DNA from: Variovorax davisae | Lineage (GTDB): Bacteria; Pseudomonadota; Gammaproteobacteria; Burkholderiales; Burkholderiaceae_C | Length of the DNA: 64,000 nucleotides | NCBI RefSeq assembly: GCF_030316845.1 | Contig: NZ_JASZYS010000014.1 | Span: 124,001-188,000, forward strand | Direction: 5' to 3' | Translations under genes and position numbers: made by a program | Shown: positions 8,353 to 16,999 of the stretch, piece by piece | Layout of the letters: each line of letters opens with the position of its first letter | Position numbering within the stretch: the stretch's first letter is position 1 | The notes under the pieces: model-generated | What the model was told of the DNA's origin: nothing | The model's input: the letters and a program-made list of their open reading frames with translations, nothing else | Database searches by the model: none

Positions 8353-8372
8353 GCCCCGGCTCGCAGCGGGGC
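8353..8372 (+). terminator. Possible terminator after the Bug gene
   Basis: GCCCCG (8353-8358) pairs with CGGGGC (8367-8372) around an 8-base loop, 12 bases after the Bug receptor stop. The following bases (CTTGCCGTGCTTG) contain few Ts, so this is a weak candidate. Confidence 0.3.
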
Positions 8373-8405
8373 CTTGCCGTGCTTGCTGCGGCAGCCTGGC
8401 AGCCT

Positions 8406-9011
8406 CTACGCGCCGAAGACCAGCAGCAGGTTGTTCGCCGGCATCTCGTGGCGCTCGCGCAGGGCCAGCCCGGCCCGGCGCCCCGCGGCCACCACGTCCT
8501 CCAGCCGGCGGATGCCCCAGGCGGGATCGCGCGCCCGCAGGCTCTGGTCGAACGCCAGGTTGCTCGGCGCCGGAGCGCCGTCTTCGAAGTAGGGACCGTA
8601 GGTGATCAGCAATCCGCCGGCGACGAGGTGGCGCGCCGCACCTTCCATCAGCGCGGGGCACGCGGCGGCAGGCGCGATGTGCAGCATGTTGGCGCAATAG
8701 ATGGCGTCGAAGCGCCGATCCCCGTCCTGCGCCAGCCAGCGGGGCGACATCACGTCCAGCAGCAGCGGCGGCCTGAGGTTGGCCAGGCCGGCCTGTGCGA
8801 CCCGCTCGGCGAGCGCGGGCAGCATGGCCGCATCCGCGTCGCTGGGCTGCCAGGCCCATTGGCCGAGGGCCGCCGCGAACCAGGCGGCATGCTGGCCGCT
8901 GCCGGAGGCGATCTCGAGGGCGGCACCGCGGGGTCCGAGCACGCGGCGCAAGACCTCGAGGATGGGCTGCTTGTTGCGGTCGGCGGCCGGGCTGCTGGGA
9001 AGATCTGCCAT
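8406..9011 (-). CDS. DUF938-family SAM-dependent methyltransferase
   Basis: A 201-aa class I methyltransferase of the DUF938 family. The SAM-binding motif I is EIASGSGQHAAWFA. Further family marks are the WQPSDAD acidic loop, FDAIYCANMLHIAP and GLLITYGPYFEDG. The ATG at 9011 is used because the family starts close to DRNKQPILEVL; a longer opening to 9179 adds an arginine-rich tail that overlaps the next gene and looks spurious. Substrate unknown. It converges with the Bug receptor operon and lies downstream of the exported-protein genes, but it is separated from them by 61 bases and need not be functionally related. Confidence 0.85.
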   Translation of the reverse strand: MADLPSSPAADRNKQPILEVLRRVLGPRGAALEIASGSGQHAAWFAAALGQWAWQPSDADAAMLPALAERVAQAGLANLRPPLLLDVMSPRWLAQDGDRRFDAIYCANMLHIAPAAACPALMEGAARHLVAGGLLITYGPYFEDGAPAPSNLAFDQSLRARDPAWGIRRLEDVVAAGRRAGLALRERHEMPANNLLLVFGA

Positions 9012-9072
9012 CCGGATCGGGCGGGAAGTAGCGATGGCGCGAAGGATAGCCGGATTCGCCCGGCGTTCGCGC

Positions 9073-9870
9073 TCACTGCGGCGACTGCGCCCGCAATTCC
9101 GCGAACCTCCGGGCAAAGGCCGACGACCATTTGTTGAAGGCGTCTTGCGCGTAGCTCCAGCTCGTGAAGGAGCTGACATAGCCGTTCATCCAGGCTTCGG
9201 CGGCGGTGGTCGCGCCGCGGTCGAGGTCGGCTGCGTACTTGAGCCCGATCTGCGTGTCGGCGCATTCGGCCAGCACGCTGCCCGTGGCGCCGTCGCGGAA
9301 CTGGGCCTCGAGTCCGGTCTTGCCCAGGTACGGCGTCGAGCCCACCGGGCGGCCCGTGGCCGCGCCCGAGCCCATCTCGGCGACGAAGCCGTAGGGCACC
9401 GCGGTGCCGGCCATGCTGGCCAGCGTGTTGGTCGGCACCAGCGAGGTCAGTGCCAGCCTGACCCGCAGCACGCCGGGGCCGGGGGTGGTGACCAGCTGCA
9501 CCTCGGGCGACAGGTTCTTGACCAGCGCACTGTGGAAGTAGTCGAGCAGCGTCTTGAGGTCGGTCGGGTCGATCGGGCTCGGCGCGTTGGCCGGCGTGAC
9601 GTAGACCTGGATGCGCTCGATCATCACCTTGTCGTAGCGCCGCCAGTCGACGCCGGCTTGTCGCCAGCAGAGGAAGCCGCCGCTGGCCGCCTGCACCTTC
9701 AGCTTGCCGGGCTCCGTCAGGAAGCCGACGTCGGAGACCTTGGCAAGGCTGTTGTCGGAGGCCGTGACACCGGCGTTGCCCGAGCCCGGTGCGGCGCAGC
9801 CGCTGGCGAGCAGGGCCAGTGCCAGTGCCAGGCTGGCGGCGAGGGATGGGCGGCCGAAGCGGGATGTCAT
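9073..9870 (-). CDS. DUF3313-family lipoprotein
   Basis: A 265-aa lipoprotein. The signal peptide (SLALALALLASGCAAPG) has a clear lipobox Cys. The mature part matches the DUF3313 family: FLTEPGKLK near the N-terminus, WRRYDKVMIERIQVYV, then GVLRVRLALTSLVP and a C-terminal VSSFTSWSYAQDAFNKWSSA helix. Function is unknown; related proteins are predicted outer-membrane lipoproteins. It is the last gene of a three-gene leftward group (DUF2092, glycine-rich protein, DUF3313), 29 bases after the preceding gene. The in-frame reading continues far upstream, but this ATG and its signal peptide define the real start. Confidence 0.85.
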   Translation of the reverse strand: MTSRFGRPSLAASLALALALLASGCAAPGSGNAGVTASDNSLAKVSDVGFLTEPGKLKVQAASGGFLCWRQAGVDWRRYDKVMIERIQVYVTPANAPSPIDPTDLKTLLDYFHSALVKNLSPEVQLVTTPGPGVLRVRLALTSLVPTNTLASMAGTAVPYGFVAEMGSGAATGRPVGSTPYLGKTGLEAQFRDGATGSVLAECADTQIGLKYAADLDRGATTAAEAWMNGYVSSFTSWSYAQDAFNKWSSAFARRFAELRAQSPQ

Positions 9871-9899
9871 CGAGTGCCTTGCACGCCGGCGCTGCGCGC

Positions 9900-10490
9900 T
9901 CACGGCGCGCCCACGACGGTGTAGTAGACGCCGTTGGCGCCATAGAAGGGCCGGAACCAGCTGTTGCCGACCTGGTAGTAGTCGACGCCGTAGCGGCTGA
10001 CCATCACGGCGCCCGCAGGCACCGTGGCGTAGCTGACGCCCATCGGATACACCGCCACCGGCCGGGCGGCGCTGGCGACCGCCGCACCCGCGGCCACCCC
10101 GACCACGGCGCCCGCAGCCACCGCGCCGGCGCAGTCGTAGCAACCCGCGTGGTAGTAAGGCACCGCCACCGGCGCATGGTACGGCGCGTAGCCCGCGACG
10201 CCGTAGGCCGGGGGGCGGTAGGTGCTGAAGCCCCCGGCCGTGGTGTGAACCGCGCCGTAGCCGGCCACGCCGGTGGTCGTGCCGCCGTACACGTTGGTGT
10301 GGCTGGTGGCACCGTCCCAGCTGTGGGTGGTGGTGCCGCCATAGCGGTTGGTGTGCTCGGCGCCGCCCCAGCCGCCTTCGGAATGGCCGCCGAAGCGGTT
10401 GGCGCTGGCCCAGGCCGCCGCCGGCGCATGGAACCCGGCCGCCATGAGCAGGCCGGCCAGCAGGGGAAGGAAGGTCTTGCGCGTGATCAT
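9900..10490 (-). CDS. Secreted glycine/tyrosine-rich repetitive protein
   Basis: A 196-aa protein with a signal peptide (LLAGLLMAAGFHAPAAAWA). The mature N-terminal half is built of imperfect units rich in Gly, Thr, Asn and His: TNRYGGTTTH, then TNVYGGTTTG. The middle has a hydrophobic Gly/Ala run (AGAVAAGAVVGVAAGAAVA) and the C-terminus is tyrosine-rich, ending WFRPFYGANGVYYTVVG. Similar composition is seen in surface or matrix proteins of Burkholderiales, but no function is known. It lies 12 bases after the DUF2092 gene and 29 before the DUF3313 gene, so the three are probably one transcript. Confidence 0.75.
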   Translation of the reverse strand: MITRKTFLPLLAGLLMAAGFHAPAAAWASANRFGGHSEGGWGGAEHTNRYGGTTTHSWDGATSHTNVYGGTTTGVAGYGAVHTTAGGFSTYRPPAYGVAGYAPYHAPVAVPYYHAGCYDCAGAVAAGAVVGVAAGAAVASAARPVAVYPMGVSYATVPAGAVMVSRYGVDYYQVGNSWFRPFYGANGVYYTVVGAP

Positions 10491-10502
10491 GGTCGGTGCT
10501 CC

Positions 10503-11348
10503 TTACTGCGGCTTGGCGGCGGACCGGGTCGCCTTCTTCGCGGGCGCCACCGGCTTGGGCGCCGCGAAGGCGATCTTCTTCGCGTTGGCCGCATTGACCG
10601 CCGCGAAGGCCTCGGCCGCGATCACCGGATCGAGCCGCCAGTTCGACAGCTCGACCTGATGGCGCAGCCGCAGCGGATCGCCGCGGAACATCGCACGCAT
10701 CTTGCGCGGCAGCTTGTCGTCGGCACCGATCCAGATCTGCATGAACATCTGGTCGCTGGCGAGGGCGACCATCTCGGTGGTGGTGCCGCCCACGACCTTC
10801 GACTGGCCGATGTAGAAGGCCTTGGTGAGGCCCTCGGTCAGCGTCTTGAAGGGGTCGCTGCCGACGATGTCGGCAAAGGGGAAGTAGATCGCCGCGCTGT
10901 CGAAGGCCTGCGCGAGCATGGCGTCGACGGTGGGCGGCGCGGGCGCCATGGCCACCAGGTTCTCGGCCGGCGCGAAGGCCGTGAGGGTCTTTCCGTCGTA
11001 GTAGTACTCCGCGGGCGGACCGTCGCCCAGCGTGACGACGCGCAGCCGGTCGGGGCGCTGCAGCAGCACCTCGGAGCTCGTCGCATAGGCCAGCGAAGGG
11101 CCGACGCTGCTCGGGCTCTCGTAGGTGGCGACGGCCGTGAAGGCCAGCGACTTGGCGCCCGTCAGGCTGGCGCTCATCGCGCGCAGCAGGTCCATGGCCT
11201 TGGCTTCGAGCTGCGGCGCCGGCTTGGCGGCGGCCCTGCCGGAGGGGGCGGCCCGCGACGCCGAGGCGCCCTGGGCCGCCACCCCGCCAGCGAAGGCCAA
11301 GGCTGCGGCGAGCAGCGCCGCGCCTGCGAACGATCTGATTCTGATCAT
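10503..11348 (-). CDS. Exported DUF2092-family protein
   Basis: A 281-aa periplasmic protein with a signal peptide (GAALLAAALAFAGGVAAQ). The family pattern is visible in KAMDLLRAMSASLTGAKSLA, SSEVLLQRPDRLRVV, EYYYDGKTLTAFAP and a stretch on the predicted LolA/LolB-like half-barrel. DUF2092 proteins are thought to share the LolA-like fold that binds hydrophobic ligands, so lipid handling is an inference. The C-terminus is a Lys/Ala/Pro-rich tail. It is the first gene of the leftward three-gene group. Its promoter should lie in the 281-bp gap before the rightward lipoprotein gene at 11630. Confidence 0.8.
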   Translation of the reverse strand: MIRIRSFAGAALLAAALAFAGGVAAQGASASRAAPSGRAAAKPAPQLEAKAMDLLRAMSASLTGAKSLAFTAVATYESPSSVGPSLAYATSSEVLLQRPDRLRVVTLGDGPPAEYYYDGKTLTAFAPAENLVAMAPAPPTVDAMLAQAFDSAAIYFPFADIVGSDPFKTLTEGLTKAFYIGQSKVVGGTTTEMVALASDQMFMQIWIGADDKLPRKMRAMFRGDPLRLRHQVELSNWRLDPVIAAEAFAAVNAANAKKIAFAAPKPVAPAKKATRSAAKPQ

Positions 11349-11629
11349 GGGTGCTCCTTCGGCTCGAAGACGCCGGTTGACTGGCTGCGCATGTTGTCGC
11401 GCCTCCCGCTATGAACGCAAGGCGCAGTATTCGCCTGGCCTGGTCGGAAGGAAATACGACCTTGGTCCAATCAGGACGCCCTTTCCTGCCGGAACGGCGT
11501 TCTAGGCACAAGGTCGCATTGCATCGGCTCGCCCCGAGCCTCACCATGCGCGTCGAGAAGGGTAGACGACGACGCAGGGCGCCGGCATTCCGGCATGACC
11601 CGCCATCGCCACGACAAACGAGGAAACCC

Positions 11630-11965
11630 ATGCACATCGAATCCATTCGCGCGGCGGCCCTCTCCGGCGCCAGCCTGCTGCTCGCCGCCTGCGCGGCCCA
11701 GACGCCCCCGGACACCCTCGGCGGCTACAAGCCGCCGGCCATCTTCGCCGGCTTCATGTCGCCGCAGGCGTCGCGCACCGGCTGCATCGACGCGGTCGCG
11801 CGCTATCTGAAGGTGCCGCGCGACACGGTCACGCCGACCGGCGATCAGCAGACCATGCAGGACGGCGTCTACGTGGTCACGCTGAGCGTGGCCGGGCAGG
11901 CCCGGCCCTTCCATTGCACGGTCGACGAAAACGGCGTCACCTCCGATGTGGTCCGTGCGCCTTGA
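11630..11965 (+). CDS. Small lipoprotein of unknown function
   Basis: A 111-aa protein with a lipoprotein signal (SLLLAACAAQ). The mature domain contains one Cys in RTGCIDAVARYLKVPRDTV and another in PFHCTVDENGVTSDVV, which could form a disulfide in the periplasm. I recognise no named family. The ATG at 11630 follows AGGAAACCC, a reasonable ribosome site, while the longer frame upstream has no codon-level support. It faces away from the DUF2092 operon and is followed, 151 bases on, by the DUF1254 gene in the same direction. Confidence 0.7.
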   Translation: MHIESIRAAALSGASLLLAACAAQTPPDTLGGYKPPAIFAGFMSPQASRTGCIDAVARYLKVPRDTVTPTGDQQTMQDGVYVVTLSVAGQARPFHCTVDENGVTSDVVRAP

Positions 11966-12116
11966 GCAGGCACGGGAGCCCCGGGGCGCCGGCGCCAGGC
12001 AATTGGCCCAAAGTCCAATTACCCCTCGCTGCGACGGCCGCTATGTTCCAGACACTCGCGACGACGAGCACGACCCGCGCACAAGCCCGGGCGGAACGAC
12101 CTGAGGAGCCATCGCA

Positions 12117-13607
12117 ATGAATGACCACACGACGCGACGCGAAGCCGTCTTCGCCCTGACGCTGGGCGCACTCGGTGCCTGGGTGCCCGGCGCCCATGCG
12201 GCCGATGGCCTCCTGATCGATGCCAAGGACGCCGTCGAAGACGAGCTCGCGGACGCCGAGACCGACATCAAGGCGCGGCAGGCGCGCGCGCTCGCGATCG
12301 AGGCCTACATCTACGCCTACCCGCTGGTCACCATGGAGCTGACCCGGCGCAGCCTCACCAATGTCGCGGCACCCGACGAAAGCAAGGCGCCGATGGGCCA
12401 GTTCCTCAAGCTGCGCGGCTATCCGGCGGTCGACAACCATGCGGTCACGGCGCCGAATGCCGACACGCTCTACACCATCGTCTGGCTGGACGTGGCCAAG
12501 GAGCCGTGGGTGATCTCCACGCCCGACATGAAGGGGCGCTTCTTCCTGCTGCCGATGCTGGACGGCTGGACCAACGTCTTCGAGGTGCCCGGCAAGCGAA
12601 CCACCGGCACCGGGCCGCAGAAGTTCGCCATCACCGGTCCGGGCTGGAAAGGCACCCTGCCCCCGGGCGTCAAGCAATACAAGTCGCCGACCGGCATGGT
12701 CTGGATGCTCGGACGCATCTACTGCACCGGCACGCCGGAAGACTATGCCGCGGTCCATGCGCTGCAGGACCAGATGACGGCCGTGCCGCTGTCGTCCTAT
12801 GGCAAGCCCTTCACGCCGCCGCCCGGCACGGTCGATTCGAGCATCGACAGCAAGACCGCGGTGCGCGAGCAGGTCGACGCGATGGATGCCGCCAGCTACT
12901 TCGCGCTGTTCGCGCAGTTGCTGAAGACCAATCCGCCGGCCGCGGCCGACGCCCCCATGGTGGCCAAGCTGGCGAAGCTGGGCATGGTGCCGGGCAAGGA
13001 CTTCGACGCCGCCAAGCTCGACGCATCGGTCCAGAAGGGCCTGTCGAAGGCGCCCAAGCCGGCGCAAGCGAAGATCATGGGCTGGATGAAGAAGGGCTTG
13101 ATCGCGGGCGACCTGAAGTTCAAGAACGGCTGGACCTTCACCACCAAGACGGGTCTCTATGGCACCAACTACATCCAGCGGGCCCTGATCACCGCGATCG
13201 GCCTCGGCGCCAACCGGCCCCAGGACGCGGTGTATCCCACCTCCACCGGGCCCGACATCCTCCAGAAGTACCACGGCTCGAAGAAATACGTCATGCGTTT
13301 CCCGAAGGGCCAGCTGCCGCCGGTCAACGGCTTCTGGTCATTGACGATGTACGACACCGACTACTTCTTCGTTCCGAACCCGATCAACCGCTACACCGTC
13401 AGCCAGCGCAACGCGCTCAAGGCCAATGCCGACGGCTCGATCGACCTCTACATCCAGAACGAGTCGCCTGGCGCCGACAAGGAAGGCAACTGGCTGCCGG
13501 CGCCGAAGGACGGCTTCATCCTCATGATGCGGCTCTATTGGCCCAAGGACACGCCGCCCAGCCTGCTGGACGGCAGCTGGACCGTTCCGCGCGTGAAGGC
13601 GGTCTGA
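12117..13607 (+). CDS. Exported DUF1254/DUF1214 protein
   Basis: A 496-aa secreted protein with the two-domain DUF1254 (N-terminal) plus DUF1214 (C-terminal) architecture. The N-terminal half has EAYIYAYPLVTMELTRR and NADTLYTIVWLDV. The C-terminal half has NGFWSLTMYDTDYFFVPN, then the closing YIQNESPGADKEGNWLPAP and MMRLYWPK, all typical. The signal peptide carries TTRREAVFAL, which looks like a twin-arginine (Tat) motif. Function is unknown. GAGGAG stands 8 bases before the ATG. It is followed closely by a beta-barrel protein gene, so the two may be co-expressed. Confidence 0.88.
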   Translation: MNDHTTRREAVFALTLGALGAWVPGAHAADGLLIDAKDAVEDELADAETDIKARQARALAIEAYIYAYPLVTMELTRRSLTNVAAPDESKAPMGQFLKLRGYPAVDNHAVTAPNADTLYTIVWLDVAKEPWVISTPDMKGRFFLLPMLDGWTNVFEVPGKRTTGTGPQKFAITGPGWKGTLPPGVKQYKSPTGMVWMLGRIYCTGTPEDYAAVHALQDQMTAVPLSSYGKPFTPPPGTVDSSIDSKTAVREQVDAMDAASYFALFAQLLKTNPPAAADAPMVAKLAKLGMVPGKDFDAAKLDASVQKGLSKAPKPAQAKIMGWMKKGLIAGDLKFKNGWTFTTKTGLYGTNYIQRALITAIGLGANRPQDAVYPTSTGPDILQKYHGSKKYVMRFPKGQLPPVNGFWSLTMYDTDYFFVPNPINRYTVSQRNALKANADGSIDLYIQNESPGADKEGNWLPAPKDGFILMMRLYWPKDTPPSLLDGSWTVPRVKAV

Positions 13608-13624
13608 TCCGCGTGGCGCCAACG

Positions 13625-14398
13625 ATGCCGCGCCCCATGAAGCACTTCGCATCGGCCGCAGCGGCCGTGTCCGGATGCGCCGCCGCGCTGGCCGGCCTGC
13701 CGGCCGCGGCGCAGACCGGCCCGGCAACCGGCGACGCGTGGCAGTTCGAATTCGTCCCCTACCTCTGGCTGGCCGGCATCCGCTCGGACCTGAAGCTCGG
13801 GCCGCTGCCCGGCAACACCGTCTCCGTGAATGCCAGCAGCATCCTCCAGGCGCTCGACTTCGGCGCCATGGGCACGCTCGAAGCACGCAAGGGCGCATGG
13901 GGCGGGCTGCTGGACGTGCAGTACGTCAAGCTCGGCGTCGGCAACCAGCTCGCCGGCGGGCTGCTGGGCGGCTACGACGTCAAGTTCGAGCAGACCATCG
14001 CCACGCTGGCCGGCTTCTATCGCGTGGTCGAGGGGCCGGTGGCCATCGACCTGCTGGGCGGCGTGCGCTACGTCGATGCCAGGACCCGGGTCGACATCGC
14101 GCCGAGCCTGCGCGGGCTCGGGCGCCGGATCGAGGACTCGGCGGGCTCGACCGACGCGCTGCTGGGCGTTCGCGCCATCGTGCCGGTCGGCGACAAGTGG
14201 TCGCTGCTCGCGCACCTGGACGCCGGCGACGGCGGCTCGAGCTCCAGCTGGCAGGCCATCGCCGGCGCCAGCTATCAATACTCGCCCACCACCGCGCTGA
14301 AGGTCGGCTATCGCTACCTGAGCTACAAGCGCGACGATGGACTGCTCGAGAAGGCGGCGATGGGCGGCTTCTACTTCGGCGCCGGATTCAAGTTCTGA
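13625..14398 (+). CDS. Outer-membrane beta-barrel protein
   Basis: A 257-aa exported protein. A signal peptide (ending LPAAAQ) precedes a strand-rich sequence with alternating hydrophobic residues and a C-terminal aromatic residue: GGFYFGAGFKF ends in Phe, the classic last-strand signature recognised by the BAM machinery. FVPYLWLAGI near the mature N-terminus and GYRYLSYKR near the end resemble the OmpA-like or opacity-type barrel families. Either ATG 13625 or 13637 could be the start; neither has a strong ribosome site, and translational coupling to the DUF1254 gene (stop 18 bases before) may explain this. Function unknown. Confidence 0.75.
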   Translation: MPRPMKHFASAAAAVSGCAAALAGLPAAAQTGPATGDAWQFEFVPYLWLAGIRSDLKLGPLPGNTVSVNASSILQALDFGAMGTLEARKGAWGGLLDVQYVKLGVGNQLAGGLLGGYDVKFEQTIATLAGFYRVVEGPVAIDLLGGVRYVDARTRVDIAPSLRGLGRRIEDSAGSTDALLGVRAIVPVGDKWSLLAHLDAGDGGSSSSWQAIAGASYQYSPTTALKVGYRYLSYKRDDGLLEKAAMGGFYFGAGFKF

Positions 14399-14416
14399 CC
14401 TGAGCCGCTGGCTGTC

Positions 14417-16213
14417 TCAGCCGGCCGGCGCGAGCGGCAGCAGCATGGAGAAGGTGGCGCCGCGGCCCTCGTTGCGCGCCACCGAAAGGCTGCCGCCGTG
14501 GGCTTCGAGGATCGAGCGGCACATCGCCAGGCCCATGCCGAGGCCTTTGGCCTTGGTGGTGTAGAAGTGATCGAACACCTTGTCGATGTGCGTCTCGTCG
14601 ACCCCCGGGCCGGTGTCGCGGACCGCCACCCGGACCCGTCGCCCGTCGCTCGGCGCGACCGACACGTGCAGGGCGCGCGACCCGCGGGGCTGCTCGGTCA
14701 TGGCCTCGTTGGCGTTCATCGCCAGGTTCAGCACCACCTGCTGGAGCTGGCCCTTGTCGCCGAGCACCACGCAACCGGGCGCCATCGACTGCGTGACCTC
14801 GACGCCGCGCTCGAGGAAGTCGCTGTGCATCAACTCGACCACCTCCTGCACGCAGGCGCCGACGTCGACCCGCTCGCGCTCGGTTTCCTGCCGCCGCAGC
14901 ATGGTGCGCAGGCCGTTGATGACCGCGCTGGCGCGCCTGTCGTCGCGCACCACGTCCTGCAGGATCTCGCGCAGGTCGGCCAGGTCCGGCGGATCCTGGG
15001 CCAGGAAGCGCAAGCCGGCCTGCGCGTTGCTCAGGATCGCGGTCAACGGCTGCGACAGTTCATGCGCCAGCGATGCCGCCAGCACGGCGGTGCGCGCCAC
15101 CCGGTCGGCATGCCACACCTGGCGGCGCAGGAGGTACATCTCGCGCTCGTTCTGGCGCAGGTCGGTGATGTCGGTGAGGACGCCGCACATGGCGTCGGCA
15201 CTGCCGTCGCGATCGAGCAGCGGGAACTTGAGCGAGGCGAAGATGCGGGGCTCGCCCCGGGCGTTGCTGCCGATGCGCTCCTCGCTGCGCAAGGCCTCGC
15301 GCTGGTGGAGCACGCGCAGGTCGGCGGCGCCCGCCGCCTCGGCCTGGGGGCTCGTGAACAGGTCGAGATCGGTCTTGCCGATCGCCGATCCGCTCTCCAG
15401 GCCGAACAGCGCCTCATAGAGGCGGTTGGTCATCAGGTAGCGGCCGTCCCGGAGCTTGACGTAGACCGCGGCCGGCATGTTGTCCAGGATGCCGCGCACC
15501 CGGTCGCGGCTCTGGCGCCGCTCGCGCGCGAGTTCGAAGTCGAGCAGCACGATCATGCCGATGAAGCTGAACTCGGCCGCGTGCACGCCGGGCGCCAGGC
15601 CGAGATTCACCAGGTGGTTGTACGTCAGCCCGAGGATCAGGATCGCCAGGCAGGCGGCCAGGGTCAGGCTGCTGCGCCGATGGCCGCCGATGCGGTACTG
15701 GCACCATGCGGCATGGGTGCACCAGCCGAAGATGGCGTAGTACCCCGCCACGCCGAGCACGAACCACGGGGTCGCGTGGAAGACCCGCAGGTCGGTCACC
15801 CGTTCGCCCCAGGGCAGGGTGATCTGGGCGGCGCCCGGCAGTTCGGCAAAGCCCACGCCCCAGGGCAGCGCCAGGTTGACCACGAAGATGAGCGCGCAGA
15901 AGAGGCTCATCGCCACCTGCTGGCGGCGACGCCGGATGTGGAGGTAGGCGCCGACGAACCAGGGGAGCACGCCCGCGAACACCATGCTGGCGCCGAGTTC
16001 CAGCCGCCGCATGGCGACCAGCGCCGCCGCGGTTTCGGCACCGTAGGCGCCCGCCTTTGCGCCGACGTAGACCGTGATCGTGACGCAGAGCACGGCGAAC
16101 AGGAGGTGGGTGCGATGCACCGGCCGCTGCAGGCCGACAATGCCGTTGTGCAGCGCCGCATAGGCGATGACCCCGGCCAGGGCGCAGAGGGTCGAGACCA
16201 GGATTCCACTCAT
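14417..16213 (-). CDS. Membrane PAS histidine kinase, FixL-like partner of the adjacent regulator
   Basis: A 598-aa sensor kinase. Residues 1-230 hold about seven hydrophobic segments (for example LLFAVLCVTITVYVGA and LTLAACLAILILGL). A PAS domain follows (ILDNMPAAVYVKLRDGRYLM to CGVLTDITDL). The dimerisation/phosphoacceptor site is LAHELSQPLTAILSNAQAG, the Q-P form typical of FixL-type kinases, and the ATP-binding boxes are NLAMNANEAM, DTGPGVD and GLGMGLAMCR. It is divergent from the FixJ-like regulator at 16340 with 126 bases between, so the two almost surely form a pair. No haem-binding PAS signature is evident, so the signal is unknown; the membrane domain is the probable sensor. Confidence 0.92.
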   Translation of the reverse strand: MSGILVSTLCALAGVIAYAALHNGIVGLQRPVHRTHLLFAVLCVTITVYVGAKAGAYGAETAAALVAMRRLELGASMVFAGVLPWFVGAYLHIRRRRQQVAMSLFCALIFVVNLALPWGVGFAELPGAAQITLPWGERVTDLRVFHATPWFVLGVAGYYAIFGWCTHAAWCQYRIGGHRRSSLTLAACLAILILGLTYNHLVNLGLAPGVHAAEFSFIGMIVLLDFELARERRQSRDRVRGILDNMPAAVYVKLRDGRYLMTNRLYEALFGLESGSAIGKTDLDLFTSPQAEAAGAADLRVLHQREALRSEERIGSNARGEPRIFASLKFPLLDRDGSADAMCGVLTDITDLRQNEREMYLLRRQVWHADRVARTAVLAASLAHELSQPLTAILSNAQAGLRFLAQDPPDLADLREILQDVVRDDRRASAVINGLRTMLRRQETERERVDVGACVQEVVELMHSDFLERGVEVTQSMAPGCVVLGDKGQLQQVVLNLAMNANEAMTEQPRGSRALHVSVAPSDGRRVRVAVRDTGPGVDETHIDKVFDHFYTTKAKGLGMGLAMCRSILEAHGGSLSVARNEGRGATFSMLLPLAPAG

Positions 16214-16339
16214 TGCCGGAGCTTAGCCGGCGCCGCCGGAGACTGCGCAGCCGCGTGGCGCCGATGCGCCATAGGCCTTTTCGCATGTTGCACCCGCTTG
16301 GCGGGCGGCAAATAATGCGGCCCGAGAAAGCAACGCCGC

Positions 16340-16996
16340 ATGAATCCAGCCCACCCCACCGTGCTCGTCGTCGACGACGACCCCGCGGTTCGCGCCAGCA
16401 TGGAACGGCTGATCCGCTCGGTCGGCTGGAAGGCCGAGAGCTTCGCGTCGGCCGATGCGTTTCTCGAACGCCTGCCCCTGGCCGGCACCTGCTGCCTGCT
16501 GCTCGACGTCCACATGCCCGGCACCACCGGCACCGGCCTGCAGGACATGATGTGTGCGCTGGACGGGGATCTCCCGGTCGTCTTCCTGACCGGGCAAGCC
16601 GATGTCCCGACCTGCGCCGCATCGATGAAGAAGGGCGCGGTCGACTTCCTGCTCAAGCCGGTCAACGACGAGTTGCTGCTCGACGCCCTGCGCCGCGGGC
16701 TCGAGCGCCATGCCGCGCAGTGCGCGCAGGCGGCGCGGCGCGACGGTGTGCAGTCCCGCATCGACAGCCTCTCGCCGCGCGAGCGCCAGGTGATGGACGG
16801 CGTGCTCTGCGGCCGCCTCAACAAGCAGATCGCCGGCGACATGGAGATTTCCGAGAAGACCGTCAAGGTGCACCGCGCCCGGGTCATGGAAAAGATGGGC
16901 GTGCGCTCGGTCGCCGAGCTGGTGAACCTGTGCGGCGCCGCCCTCGTCGCGCGCGCATCGGCGGCGCAGCACCGCGAAACCGCGCCAGCGGGCTGA
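16340..16996 (+). CDS. FixJ/LuxR-type response regulator
   Basis: A 218-aa regulator. The receiver has acidic pocket VVDDD, phospho-acceptor Asp in LLLDVHMPG, and the conserved Lys in FLLKPVND. The output is a LuxR helix-turn-helix, SPRERQVMDGVLCGRLNKQI followed by SEKTVKVHRARVMEKMGV. This is the FixJ/NodW/TodT layout. The kinase partner is the divergent gene at 14417-16213. In the shared 126-bp gap, CCCGC (16293-16297) and GCGGG (16301-16305) form a short inverted repeat 35 bases before this start, possibly an autoregulatory site. Targets are unknown; the adjacent DUF1254/barrel genes are one possibility. Confidence 0.93.
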   Translation: MNPAHPTVLVVDDDPAVRASMERLIRSVGWKAESFASADAFLERLPLAGTCCLLLDVHMPGTTGTGLQDMMCALDGDLPVVFLTGQADVPTCAASMKKGAVDFLLKPVNDELLLDALRRGLERHAAQCAQAARRDGVQSRIDSLSPRERQVMDGVLCGRLNKQIAGDMEISEKTVKVHRARVMEKMGVRSVAELVNLCGAALVARASAAQHRETAPAG

Positions 16997-16999
16997 TCG

